64,000 nt of DNA from positions 62,001 to 126,000 of the forward strand of contig JAJCYT010000021.1 in the NCBI GenBank assembly GCA_029262795.1. Reading direction: 5' to 3'. The notes beneath the pieces were generated by a model. It was not told the origin of the DNA. It saw nothing but the letters and a program-made list of their open reading frames with translations, and did not search any database. Positions 17,456 through 26,420 of the stretch are shown in pieces (the stretch's first letter is position 1; every line of letters begins with the position of its first letter). This DNA comes from Candidatus Fraserbacteria bacterium (GTDB lineage: Bacteria; Bipolaricaulota; Bipolaricaulia; RBG-16-55-9; JAJCYT01). The translations under genes and the position numbers were made by a program.

Positions 17456-19066
17456 TTAGAACAAGCGGAAGCAGATGGAGAAGTGGATGCCTGGTTTGTC
17501 AATCAAGACCAAGCAGATCTTCAAGTTAGGATCGAAGGTCATGTTGCCGGCGTTGAAGTTGAGCACGAATGGGTTCGTGGGCGGGTTCACCAAGCTGCTG
17601 CCCAAGAACACAAAGTTGCTGCGGCGTTCGAGGTCGCCATCGCCATCAATATCCAAACGAAGATCAAACTTCAACTGGGTGGCATTGTTGGACAAGGCAA
17701 TCGTGTACGTGATACTGCCATTGCTGACAAAGCCATTCAATTCCAACGTGTCCTGATTTGGCACTGGTGCAATACCCTGTGGGGCGGCGTTGCCCGTGCC
17801 CTGCTGACTCACACCAGAGAACACACCATCGGTTTCCAACAAGATGCGGAACGCATGATTCTGGAAATTCCAATTGCTCTGACCCTGAACCCGAATGCTG
17901 ACAAGACCTGGGCTTGGACTGGTGACGAAGAAGCCAGGAATCGTGGGTTGAGGGTTAGGGTTTGGTTGAGGCTGCTGCTGGCTCACGCTCAAGAACTGCG
18001 TGCTGGTGGCGGTCAAGTTCTGATTGTCAATCACCGTTAAGCGAACGGTAATGTTGCCAGCGCTAAAGAACGTTCGGTTGACGGTGGCACCAGTGGCGTC
18101 GGTCAAGCCGTCGCCATTGAAGTCCCAGCGGTACTGGGTGATAAACCCATCAGGGTCGAACGAATTGCCTGCATTAAAGGTCACGTTCTGTCCCACATTT
18201 GGATTGTTGGGACTGATCGTAAAGTTGGCCACTGGCGGTTGCGTGGGCTGACTCACAGAAAGGAACTGACTGGTCGATGTGCTTAAACCATTGTTGTCTG
18301 TGACCGTCAACCTGACAGACAAGTTGCCAGGGGAAAAGAAGGATCGATTCACTTGTGGGCCGGTGGCATCGGTGATGCCGTCCCCGTTAAAATCCCACTG
18401 GTAATTTACGATAAAACCGTCGGAGTCGAAAGAACCGCCGGCGTTAAAGAACACGTTTTGTCCAACATTTGGCGTGCTGGGCGAAGCGGTGAAACTGGCG
18501 ACGGGGGCATTGTTGCTGGGTGGTGGCGGTGGCGTGTTGCCGATCTGGAAGGTCGTAAACGCTGTGGCCACTTCACCGGTGGGCACGATGCCCTGGATCG
18601 CTGCTTCAGCAGCCTGCTGGAATGCTGCTGGGTTGTTGCCCAAGCTTGGGAATCCCTGACCAAAGCCATTGATACCCAAATTGATGGGCTGCAAGGTGGC
18701 AATGATCTGCAAGATTTCCGTGCCGTTTGGCGGCGTTACAACCAAGCTGTAGGCGTTGCTGTCCGGCAAGGAATGTGGTCCGGCCTGGACAAAATTATTC
18801 TGGGAAAAGATGTTGGGGAAAATCTGGGTCACGTTACCGACTGCATCAATGTCGATCACATACACGTAAGCATCCACGCTCACATTGTAATTAATGATGA
18901 CACGTTGACCGGCCTGATATACAGGCTGGTTGACGGAAATGGATGCGGCAATTTGTGGCGATGGTGGCGTGACAACCACCCCTTGTGGGGCCGGTTGAGC
19001 TTGAGTTGCCTGAGCAAGCATCAAGGCAAAAACAATGGCAAAAATGACAGTTAAAGTACGTTTCAT
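17456..19066 (-). CDS. Secreted DUF4384-PKD protein
   Basis: This 536-residue exported protein has a clear signal peptide (MKRTLTVIFAIVFALMLAQA, cleavage near AQA). Residues about 35-125 have the DUF4384 pattern: VYQAGQRVIINYNVS, AYVYVIDIDAVGNVTQIFPN and the PPNGTEIL strand. Two PKD domains follow (about 188-268 and 275-355), each with the WDFNGDG core. A Pro/Gln linker precedes a C-terminal beta-rich domain with a D-x-D-x-D calcium-type loop (DIDGDGD). It is probably a periplasmic or surface protein; its role is unknown. AGGAGG precedes the start. Confidence 0.85.
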   Translation of the reverse strand: MKRTLTVIFAIVFALMLAQATQAQPAPQGVVVTPPSPQIAASISVNQPVYQAGQRVIINYNVSVDAYVYVIDIDAVGNVTQIFPNIFSQNNFVQAGPHSLPDSNAYSLVVTPPNGTEILQIIATLQPINLGINGFGQGFPSLGNNPAAFQQAAEAAIQGIVPTGEVATAFTTFQIGNTPPPPPSNNAPVASFTASPSTPNVGQNVFFNAGGSFDSDGFIVNYQWDFNGDGITDATGPQVNRSFFSPGNLSVRLTVTDNNGLSTSTSQFLSVSQPTQPPVANFTISPNNPNVGQNVTFNAGNSFDPDGFITQYRWDFNGDGLTDATGATVNRTFFSAGNITVRLTVIDNQNLTATSTQFLSVSQQQPQPNPNPQPTIPGFFVTSPSPGLVSIRVQGQSNWNFQNHAFRILLETDGVFSGVSQQGTGNAAPQGIAPVPNQDTLELNGFVSNGSITYTIALSNNATQLKFDLRLDIDGDGDLERRSNFVFLGSSLVNPPTNPFVLNFNAGNMTFDPNLKICLVLIDKPGIHFSICFRLF

Positions 19067-19175
19067 GGCAAACCTCCTCCAGGTTTGGTGTGCTGATTTG
19101 TGTTTGATTTGCTTATGGTTTATTTACAATTGAGGTTTCAAAAAGTTTCAAAAAACCTCACTGATTTTCGTTGAT

Positions 19176-19853
19176 TTATAGGCGGTTTGAAATATTGTTG
19201 GCAATCCCTGCCAATTCCCCTTCTGTTAAGACACTGGTTAACGTTTGCAACAAGTCGCTGGTAATACGACCGTCCCTTTGCATGGTGGTTAAAGACGCGG
19301 CCAACAACGAGCCATCATTGGGGTTGTTGCCCGAACGAACGTGATTTTCCAATACGGTGGCAATGTCGGTCACGGCGGCATCCACGGAAACGCGGGGGAA
19401 ACCCGGACCGTTTTGCTGCTGCTGAATCGAAATGCCCTTTTGGTTCAACATTGTTTTAACTTCCAACAACGTCTGTTGGCGTTCCACAATCTCGGTGGCA
19501 ATGACATTGAGTTGCAACCCGCGCGCCAGACCTTCGCCGCCTTTGTTGATCAACATCTCAACAGGGGTGTCGTTGAGCAGGGTTTGGGCCACAGTCAGCA
19601 AAATGGTTTGTCGATCGGCCACATCCCCCCCACTGTTTTCGATTTGTTGAATAAAGCTAAAAGCGGTGTCTGCCGTCAGTCGACCCTGGTCGATGCCCAG
19701 CAAAAATCCCTGGGCAACCGTGCCCTTGGCGGCACTGGAGATGGATGAACTGTCGATTAAGTTGTTGACATCATTTTCATCCGCAAAGGCAAACGCCTGC
19801 GACGCAGCCAACAGCACCACAGCCACAAGCGCAAGAACGGTTTTCATTGTCAT
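19176..19853 (-). CDS. Secreted helical protein of unknown function
   Basis: This is a 225-residue protein with a signal peptide (MKTVLALVAVVLLAASQAFA). The mature part is mostly helical and weakly repetitive, rich in Ala, Leu, Thr and Gln, with no cysteines. I do not recognise a family. GGAG lies 7 nt before ATG 19853. It overlaps the preceding gene (glycogen-binding-domain protein) by 4 nt, so it is the third gene of the ECF sigma operon and a likely part or output of that signalling unit (inference). Confidence 0.7.
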   Translation of the reverse strand: MTMKTVLALVAVVLLAASQAFAFADENDVNNLIDSSSISSAAKGTVAQGFLLGIDQGRLTADTAFSFIQQIENSGGDVADRQTILLTVAQTLLNDTPVEMLINKGGEGLARGLQLNVIATEIVERQQTLLEVKTMLNQKGISIQQQQNGPGFPRVSVDAAVTDIATVLENHVRSGNNPNDGSLLAASLTTMQRDGRITSDLLQTLTSVLTEGELAGIANNISNRL

Positions 19854-20500
19854 GATGTTTCTCCTTCAGAGCTTACATATCTGACGGAGTTGGTCGAGTT
19901 GTAGCTCTTGACATATTCATCGGCCAAAGGGTCAGGTTTCCATTCCTGTCCGTCAATCACAAAAGCGTATTCATAACGGCCAGGATCGAGGTCAAAGGCC
20001 AAGGTCCACACACCGTTGTCATCGCGGGTCATGGACTGAGGCTGCCAACTGGTGAAATCTCCCACCACTTCCACACTGTTGGCTTCGGGAATGGCAACCA
20101 CAAAGGTTACGCCCTGGTAGTCCTGATCCGGACCGCCAAATGGAGATCCCCAAAAGTCGCCAACCATGTTGCCCACCAAAAAGATGACGATCGCAAACGC
20201 ACCCGCCATCGCAAAGTTGAGGTTGAGTTGCGGCAAGCGTGGGAACAAGCTCCAGCGATTGCTTGTTTTTTCTGCAGGTTGTTCCAACAACTGCTCAATG
20301 ACGCGGTCTTCCATGCCTTCAAGCACATGGGCGCGAGCTTGGACATCGATTTCAAAGCTTTCCTTGAGCATCAAGTCCAGGGATTGTGGCTGTATTTTCT
20401 CCAGAACACGCCCCTCCATACCATCAAGGACGTGTGCCTGATCGTCTACATCCAGGTTAAAGCTTTCTTTGAGCATCAGGTCAAGCTGTCTGTCGTCCAT
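19850..20500 (-). CDS. Membrane protein with cytoplasmic N-terminal repeats and AMPK/CBM48-type domain
   Basis: This is a 216-residue protein. Two near-identical 30-residue helical repeats (6-35 and 41-70) share LDLMLKESF, HVL and GME-RV. A single membrane helix follows (96-114). Residues 129-205 form an AMPK-type glycogen-binding/CBM48-like beta domain with GDFTSWQ and YEYAFVIDGQEW. Encoded directly after an ECF sigma factor and overlapping it by 20 nt, it sits in the place of an anti-sigma factor: the duplicated N-terminal repeat could hold the sigma factor and the outer domain could sense a polymer. This is inference; no known zinc anti-sigma motif is present. Confidence 0.75.
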   Translation of the reverse strand: MDDRQLDLMLKESFNLDVDDQAHVLDGMEGRVLEKIQPQSLDLMLKESFEIDVQARAHVLEGMEDRVIEQLLEQPAEKTSNRWSLFPRLPQLNLNFAMAGAFAIVIFLVGNMVGDFWGSPFGGPDQDYQGVTFVVAIPEANSVEVVGDFTSWQPQSMTRDDNGVWTLAFDLDPGRYEYAFVIDGQEWKPDPLADEYVKSYNSTNSVRYVSSEGETS

Positions 20501-21041
20501 GTTCCAAGCCTCCTTCCTTATCCATAATCTTTTTCAATTCTTGTTTTCCACGGTGTAAGCGAGTTTTTACGGTGCCTTCAGGCACACCCAAAACATCTGC
20601 AATTTCTTTGTAGTCCAAATCTGCGTAGAAGCGAAGCACCATGGGTGCGCGGTAGTCGAAGCGCAATTTGTCCAAGGCTTTTCGCACTTTTTGTTGTAAT
20701 TCGTCGCGTTCGTGAATTTGAGCAGGGTCTTCGCCGCCTTCGACCCATTGTTCTTCTTTAAGGGCGGTGGAAAATTTGGCGCGACGCAATTTGTTTTTGC
20801 ACAAATTGGCAGCCACGGTGAACAACCAGGTGGAGAATTTGCGCTGCATGTTATAGGTATGCAACTTCTCATAAGCGCGAATGAATGCTTCTTGGGTGGT
20901 GTCTTCGGCATCGGCTGTGTTACGCAAAATACCGAGGCTGACACCGAATACAGCGCGTTTATAATTGGTCATGATCTCTGCCCATGCCTCCATGTCTTGG
21001 TTGAGCGCTCGTTGGAGCAACTCTAATTCGCTCTCACCCAT
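20481..21041 (-). CDS. ECF (sigma70 family) RNA polymerase sigma factor
   Basis: This 186-residue sigma factor has region 2 at about residues 20-90 (ILRNTADAEDTTQEAFIRAY, WLFTVAANLCKNKLRR) and region 4 at about 120-172 (YRAPMVLRFYADLDYKEIAD, VPEGTVKTRLHRGKQELKK). Regions 1 and 3 are absent, as expected for ECF factors. ATG 21041 is chosen because AAAGGA lies 6 nt upstream; the frame extends to 21089. The gene is first of a three-gene operon with a membrane protein and a secreted protein. Confidence 0.93.
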   Translation of the reverse strand: MGESELELLQRALNQDMEAWAEIMTNYKRAVFGVSLGILRNTADAEDTTQEAFIRAYEKLHTYNMQRKFSTWLFTVAANLCKNKLRRAKFSTALKEEQWVEGGEDPAQIHERDELQQKVRKALDKLRFDYRAPMVLRFYADLDYKEIADVLGVPEGTVKTRLHRGKQELKKIMDKEGGLEHGRQTA

Positions 21042-21076
21042 GTCCAATCCTTTCCTTTTCCTTTCCACTGCCCTAT

Positions 21077-21105
21077 GTATACAAACCAATGCAGAGAAAG
21101 TTTCA
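21077..21105 (-). promoter_or_regulatory. Candidate ECF-type promoter of the sigma operon
   Basis: TGAAAC (21100-21105) followed by TTT and, after a 17-nt gap, GTATAC (21077-21082) lies about 36 nt before the sigma factor start. GAAAC/GAACTT-type -35 elements are typical of autoregulated ECF promoters. The match is suggestive only. The remaining 21106-21352 shows no gene. Confidence 0.35.
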
Positions 21106-21352
21106 CTCGCGGTCCAAGATTTTTATTGATTCATAAAAATTTCATCTGAACGTTATTTTCACGACATTACAGGGTATCAAGTTTTCCAAAATTCGCCAAA
21201 TAAGCATCTCTGTTTTGGGCCAAAATGGAACAAATTGACGTTTGTGGCGTATAACACCTTTGGGCAGGCGTCCAGGCTGCCTTGAAGGGCTGTTTTGCGG
21301 AAGGTAAGATATTGTCTAACTGTTATTATATTCTTCACTGAGGTGACAGGAA

Positions 21353-24300
21353 ATGAATCTAAGAAAAGCCAGCCGAGGTCAATTCGGCACCATTGTTATT
21401 TGGGTAGTGATTATTGCGTTTGGCCTGGGGGTGTTGGTGCTGTTTACGCCCGACCTGGCCAACTCACTGAATCAGGTGGGACAGGAGCAGGAGCTTAACG
21501 AGCCTGCTGTGAAGGTCAATGGCAAAGATGTTTCCCGCCAGGACTTTAACGTTGCTCTGAACAACACCATTCAAAACTACGTTCGCCTATACCAGCAGTT
21601 TGGCCAGGACTATCGCCAGCAACTGCAAGGGGCACAGGGCGCACACCGTCAATTGGAACTGAGTTCACAGGTGATTGACCAAATCATCCGCGACGAGTTG
21701 ATCAGTCAAGAAATCGCCGAACGGGGCATCAATGTCCCCGGCAACCAAGTGGACACCGAACTTCAGGTGCAGTTGGATCAGATTTTGACCCAAAACAGCA
21801 TCACGGAGCAACAGGCCGATGACATTTTGCGCCAACAGGGCAGTTCCTGGCGCCAGTTCCGTAATCAGATGCGTGATCAGGTGTCCGAACAGCTCAAGCA
21901 GGACGAGTTGCGCGGCGTGGTCACGGGCGATTTGTCGCCCACTGATGAAGAACTGATTGCATACGTTGAAGAGAACAAGGACGAGTTCGAAGAACGGCTG
22001 CTCGAAGGCCAGGACATTAATGAAGACGGTTTAACCGCTTCTGACGAAGAACTGATTGCATATGTTGAAGAAAATCAGGCCCGTTTTTTAACCGACTTCG
22101 CCGATGTCGAAGACCCTTCTGATGAAGCACTTTTACAGCATTTCGATGAAACACAAGATGAATATCTGAAATTAAAAGGGCGTCACATTCTGCTCAACTT
22201 GGCTGAAGATGCAGCAGACGAGGAAGTGGAAGAAGTCCTTGCACGTATTGAAGATATCCGCCAGCAGATCCTGGACGGCGCTGACTTTGCCGAATCTGCC
22301 ATCGAATTTTCGGAAGGTCCATCAGCCCCCAACGGTGGCGATTTGGGCGAGTTTGGTCGCGGCGCAATGGTGGCTCCATTTGAAGAAGTCGCCTATGAGC
22401 TGGCTGTGGATGAAGTGAGTGAGCCAGTTCGCACCCAGTTTGGCTTTCACTTGATCCAGGTGTACGAACATGTTTTGCCTGAATACGAACAATACGCCGC
22501 CCAAGTCGATGTTTCCTTAATGGAGGAATTGCGCGAAGTCGCCCTGGCCGAATTCCTGGAAACAGCCAAAGCCGGTGACGCCGATGCGTTGGCAAAAATC
22601 CGCGAAGAAGCCGAAGAAGACGTGTTGGAAGACAAAAAAGATGTACTTGAAGATCAGGCATTGGACTTATATTTGCAAACTGCCAAAGATGGCGATGCAG
22701 CAGCGTTGAGCAATATCCGAACTGCTGCTGAAACAGCTTATCTGGACAGCAAGCAGGAAGAAAAATTCGAGGAGTGGGTGGAAGAGGTCATTGCCGCTGC
22801 TGAAATCGAAATCTTGATTCCAGAGATCACCGCCTATCGACTCGAAGCGGACGATCCCGATGCCGCGCTGGCCGCCTACGAAATGCTGGATCTCAATGGT
22901 GAATCCAACGACCCTTATCTGGATTACTACATTGGTTCCCTGTATCAGCAGAAATACACTGAGCTTTCCGGCGAATTACAGGCACTTAAAGGCAAAGACG
23001 AAGCCGAATTGACAGATGAGGAAAAAGCCCGCATGGCCGAACTCGACGGCGAAGCAGGCAGCCTGGAAAGCGCCCGTCAAAGCGCGGTGAAGTTCCTGTC
23101 CACAGTCGCCCAGCGCGCCGGTGATCAGAGCCTGTTTGAAACCGTGATCACCACCTTGGGTGAAGAATCGTCTGAATTGCATTTCAGCTACGCCCTGGCC
23201 ATGTTGCAGGCCAACAACAACATTCGCGCCATCGACCAGTTGCGCCAGGCCATCGACCTGGACGCATCCAACGTACAGGCATTGATTTTGTATGGCGATT
23301 TGATTATCGAAAACTTCAACTTTGAAGATGCAGCTGAAAACTATGAAGCTGCCCTGAGTGCGTTGAGCGAACGTGGTGAAACCGATTCCACCCAATATCG
23401 CAACACACGTATTAAACTGGCTGAAGCCTTTTTGGGTGACGGGCAAACGGATTTGGGCCTGAAAGAACGGGCTGAAGCCGAGCTTGCCGAACTTCAAGCC
23501 AAAGACACTTTAACTGAAGAAGAACAAAACGAACTTGAAGACCTGACCCGGGAAGTCACCAGTTATGACTCCTACACCGAGCAATTGGACAAAGCCAAAG
23601 TGGTGTTTGAAGACGTCCTCAGCGGTGACAGCGAAAATATCGCGTCCTTGCAGGGGTTGGGGGATGTGTACTTTGCCAGCGCCGATTACAACAAAGCCAA
23701 AGAATTTTACGACAAAGCGCTCGAAGTCTCAGCCCGCATCGAAATTCAGGTCAAGCTGGGCAACACTTATCTGGCCATGAATCAACTCGATGACGCCGAA
23801 CGTGCTTTTGAAACGGCACAAAAAGACAACGGCAATGCTGTAGAGCCTTATCTTGGCTTGGGCAAGGTCTATGAAGCCCAAGACAGAGGCGACAAAGCTT
23901 TGGAAGAATATCGTGAAGGTTTCTTGCGCGCCCGAAGTTATGAGCAAACCAGTGAACTGGGTGAACTCATTCTCGATCTTGACGCAACAGACACCACAAC
24001 GCGCTTCAAGCTGGCCAACCTGTACATGCAACAGCGCGTGTTTTCCAAATCCATCGAACACTACACCAAGGCATTGGATCAGGACCCTAACTCCATTGCC
24101 GCTTATTGGGGTCTGGCCGATTCCTATAATGGTCGTGCCGATTATGAAACTGCAAAAACGTACTACAAATCAGCTCTGGCCATTGCCGATCTTTCAGACA
24201 CAGACAAGATCAAAACATATGAACAAATTATCGACGTGGAACAGCGCATCGTGGGTTTCGACAGCATCCCTGGTCCAGACGGCCTGGATGCTTTGATCGA

Positions 24301-24967
24301 ACTGGCCAAAATCCATGCGGAAGCCGGCGACACCGATGCCGCCACAACCCGACTGGACGAGTTGGCCGAATACGAAATCGACTACCGCAGCGAAGACATC
24401 GCCGCAGTGCGCGAAGACATTACCACCTTCATCGCCAACAAACCTGGTGATGAGGCCACCGACCTGGGCAACACCCACGTTGAAATCGGCACGGTGGTGG
24501 AAGACTACAACACCACCCCACCCACATCGGGCAACCACTATCCAACGTGGTCTGAGTGGGGCTTGTTCACCACCCCTATTCCCAACGAAATTCAGGTGCA
24601 TAACCTGGAGCACGGCGGTGTGATGATTCAACACAAACCAGATCTGGACGAAGCGGCGCTGAGTCAGCTGGTGGAATTGGTACGCGAATTGGGTCCAATT
24701 CACCGCAAGCTCACCCTGGCTCCATATCCAGACATGGACAACGATTTTGCCCTCACTGCCTGGACACGCATCGACAAATTCGATGGCTTTGACGGCGAGC
24801 GCATCCGTGCGTTTGTGGAAGAATATGCCAACAAGATGGGCCCGGAAGCCACCATTGGCTACGACGGAGATGAGTGGTGGACACAGGCGCCACGCGAAAA
24901 CACCCTGTCGGGCCAGATCATGGAAAATGGCACTGAAACTGAGGACACCAGCGAAGGTGACGAATAA
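21353..24967 (+). CDS. PpiC-type prolyl isomerase fused to TPR repeats and DUF3105
   Basis: This is a 1204-residue membrane-anchored protein. A single helix (13-32) anchors it. SurA/PpiD-like helices cover about 50-190, with a duplicated block [11 protein letters not shown] (198 and 231). A parvulin PpiC domain spans about 273-373 ([10 protein letters not shown] ... [17 protein letters not shown] ... [10 protein letters not shown]). An acidic Glu-rich linker and many TPR-like units follow (about 500-1000). The end (about 1040-1175) is DUF3105, with [18 protein letters not shown] and [11 protein letters not shown]. It likely acts outside the cytoplasm in folding or envelope assembly (inference). 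I know of no standard protein with all three parts. GAGGTG precedes ATG 21353. Confidence 0.85.
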   Translation: MNLRKASRGQFGTIVIWVVIIAFGLGVLVLFTPDLANSLNQVGQEQELNEPAVKVNGKDVSRQDFNVALNNTIQNYVRLYQQFGQDYRQQLQGAQGAHRQLELSSQVIDQIIRDELISQEIAERGINVPGNQVDTELQVQLDQILTQNSITEQQADDILRQQGSSWRQFRNQMRDQVSEQLKQDELRGVVTGDLSPTDEELIAYVEENKDEFEERLLEGQDINEDGLTASDEELIAYVEENQARFLTDFADVEDPSDEALLQHFDETQDEYLKLKGRHILLNLAEDAADEEVEEVLARIEDIRQQILDGADFAESAIEFSEGPSAPNGGDLGEFGRGAMVAPFEEVAYELAVDEVSEPVRTQFGFHLIQVYEHVLPEYEQYAAQVDVSLMEELREVALAEFLETAKAGDADALAKIREEAEEDVLEDKKDVLEDQALDLYLQTAKDGDAAALSNIRTAAETAYLDSKQEEKFEEWVEEVIAAAEIEILIPEITAYRLEADDPDAALAAYEMLDLNGESNDPYLDYYIGSLYQQKYTELSGELQALKGKDEAELTDEEKARMAELDGEAGSLESARQSAVKFLSTVAQRAGDQSLFETVITTLGEESSELHFSYALAMLQANNNIRAIDQLRQAIDLDASNVQALILYGDLIIENFNFEDAAENYEAALSALSERGETDSTQYRNTRIKLAEAFLGDGQTDLGLKERAEAELAELQAKDTLTEEEQNELEDLTREVTSYDSYTEQLDKAKVVFEDVLSGDSENIASLQGLGDVYFASADYNKAKEFYDKALEVSARIEIQVKLGNTYLAMNQLDDAERAFETAQKDNGNAVEPYLGLGKVYEAQDRGDKALEEYREGFLRARSYEQTSELGELILDLDATDTTTRFKLANLYMQQRVFSKSIEHYTKALDQDPNSIAAYWGLADSYNGRADYETAKTYYKSALAIADLSDTDKIKTYEQIIDVEQRIVGFDSIPGPDGLDALIELAKIHAEAGDTDAATTRLDELAEYEIDYRSEDIAAVREDITTFIANKPGDEATDLGNTHVEIGTVVEDYNTTPPTSGNHYPTWSEWGLFTTPIPNEIQVHNLEHGGVMIQHKPDLDEAALSQLVELVRELGPIHRKLTLAPYPDMDNDFALTAWTRIDKFDGFDGERIRAFVEEYANKMGPEATIGYDGDEWWTQAPRENTLSGQIMENGTETEDTSEGDE

Positions 24968-25592
24968 ATTCGATCACCTCGTTGGCCTGATGGCGCGCCT
25001 GCGTGCGCCGGACGGCTGCCCCTGGGATCGTGAACAAACCCACGACTCCCTTAAGGGTGCCATGTTTGAAGAAGCCTGCGAAGTGATGGCCGAAATCGAA
25101 CGGGGCAACCTGGATGGGCTCAAGGACGAACTGGGCGATTTGCTGCTGCATGTGGTCTTTCACGCACAGATCGCTGAAGAAGCTGGAAATTTTACAATTG
25201 AAGATGTAATCGATGGCGTCGCCGAGAAACTCGTGCGGCGCCATCCTCATATTTTTGGCGATGAACAAGCCGAAAATGCTGAAGATGTAGAGCTCACCTG
25301 GGAACGTGTTAAGGAAAAAGAAGGCAAAGGCAAGATCAAGGTCGGCGATCAACTGCCCACATTGCTTGCGGCACGCAAACTTCAATCCAGGGCGGCAGGC
25401 GCCAATCACCCGTTAAACATCTCGGTCGATTCAGGCCAGCTTCGTTCTTTGATTGCTGAGGAGAACAACCCTGATCAAGCCATTGCTCAATTGTTGTTTT
25501 CAGTGGTGGCCCTGGCACGCAACATGGATGTGGAGCCTGAATGGGCGCTGGCCAAACTTCTGGTGCAATTACAACAGGATGAAACAACATGA
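24957..25592 (+). CDS. mazG: MazG-type nucleoside triphosphate pyrophosphohydrolase
   Basis: This is a 211-residue all-alpha NTP pyrophosphatase. The MazG signature is intact: [18 protein letters not shown], then EEACEV and [19 protein letters not shown], which supply the Mg-binding Glu and Asp residues, then RRHPHIFG. It hydrolyses (d)NTPs to monophosphates and pyrophosphate. The protein is shorter than two-domain MazG (about 260), the second domain being reduced. GTG 24957 overlaps the end of the PpiC fusion gene by 11 nt, indicating coupled translation. Confidence 0.92.
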   Translation: MTNKFDHLVGLMARLRAPDGCPWDREQTHDSLKGAMFEEACEVMAEIERGNLDGLKDELGDLLLHVVFHAQIAEEAGNFTIEDVIDGVAEKLVRRHPHIFGDEQAENAEDVELTWERVKEKEGKGKIKVGDQLPTLLAARKLQSRAAGANHPLNISVDSGQLRSLIAEENNPDQAIAQLLFSVVALARNMDVEPEWALAKLLVQLQQDETT

Positions 25593-25864
25593 CCCATATT
25601 CCGCCGCCACCCACTGACACATTGCTGATGCTGATTGAAGTCAACGAAGACGACATTCACTTTGTGGACAACATCATGAAAAGCCACGACAATCTGGCCC
25701 AGGTGCGACGTGATTTTCGCACCCACAAAGGGCGTATTTGCTTCGAACTCTGGATCGCCCCAGGGTTGCTGGAAGAAGTGCAAAGCATCATCGAAAAATT
25801 GAAAAACTTTATCGACATCGGCCTCATTGAAGTGTTTGAAGAGCACGAACTCGACAATGCTTAG
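25589..25864 (+). CDS. DUF4911 family protein
   Basis: This is a 91-residue protein with the DUF4911 pattern: an LIEVNEDDIHFVDNIMKSHD helix-strand, LAQVRRDF, then RICFELWIAPGLLEEV and a C-terminal helix. The family is uncharacterised. The ATG overlaps the mazG stop (ATGA), and the stop overlaps the next gene, so the three are translationally coupled. Confidence 0.75.
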   Translation: MTHIPPPPTDTLLMLIEVNEDDIHFVDNIMKSHDNLAQVRRDFRTHKGRICFELWIAPGLLEEVQSIIEKLKNFIDIGLIEVFEEHELDNA

Positions 25865-26378
25865 CCGCTGGATGCCGGACGCCATCTACGCTTCCGTCCA
25901 CCATCTCCCCTGGCAAACGCTAAAAAAAACCTATGACGCCATTATCTTCGATGCCGACAACACGCTCGGCCCCTGGCAACTCAAACAACTGGATCAAGCC
26001 GCCCTCATGCTGCTCAAACATTTGAGCGATCAGGGATTTGCCATTGGCGTGTTGAGCAACTCTCGTATGCACGGGCGGAAAAGTGTGATTGAAGCACAGT
26101 TGAATCAGGTCAATATTCCACTGATCACCAATGGAAAGAAACCAGTAAAAGCAGGTTACCTAAAGATGCTGGCCCTACTTCAAACCACTCCAGATAAAAC
26201 CATCATGGTCGGCGATCAATGGATCACCGACATCATTGGTGCAAAACGAATGGGGATGAAGACCCTGATGGTCAAACCTTTTTCGCTCAAAAGTGAGGCA
26301 TGGTGGGCCAGGTGGCGACGAGGGATTGAATGGCTGATTTTTAAGATTTTTTATCGGCCCAGTGCAGAGAAAAAATAA
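25857..26378 (+). CDS. YqeG-type HAD phosphatase
   Basis: This is a 173-residue HAD-superfamily protein of the YqeG (class IIIA) group. Motif I is DADNTL (nucleophile Asp with the +2 Asp), motif II the Ser in LSNS, motif III the Lys in KKPVKAG, and motif IV GDQWITD. YqeG members include mitochondrial PGP phosphatase relatives, so phosphatidylglycerophosphate phosphatase is possible but unproven. ATG 25857 overlaps the DUF4911 stop by 8 nt. The C-terminus is basic and hydrophobic (WWARWRRGIEWLIFKIFYR), suggesting membrane contact. Confidence 0.88.
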   Translation: MLSRWMPDAIYASVHHLPWQTLKKTYDAIIFDADNTLGPWQLKQLDQAALMLLKHLSDQGFAIGVLSNSRMHGRKSVIEAQLNQVNIPLITNGKKPVKAGYLKMLALLQTTPDKTIMVGDQWITDIIGAKRMGMKTLMVKPFSLKSEAWWARWRRGIEWLIFKIFYRPSAEKK

Positions 26379-26407
26379 AAGAGGCGGAACAATGCCCGCC
26401 TCTTTTT
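26377..26407. terminator. Bidirectional terminator, yqeG / lon
   Basis: The stem AAAAGAGGCGG (26377-26387) pairs perfectly with CCGCCTCTTTT (26396-26406) across an 8-nt loop, with T-rich flanks on both strands. It closes the PpiC-mazG-yqeG operon and the convergent lon gene. Confidence 0.9.
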
Positions 26408-26420
26408 CAGATTCAGTTCA

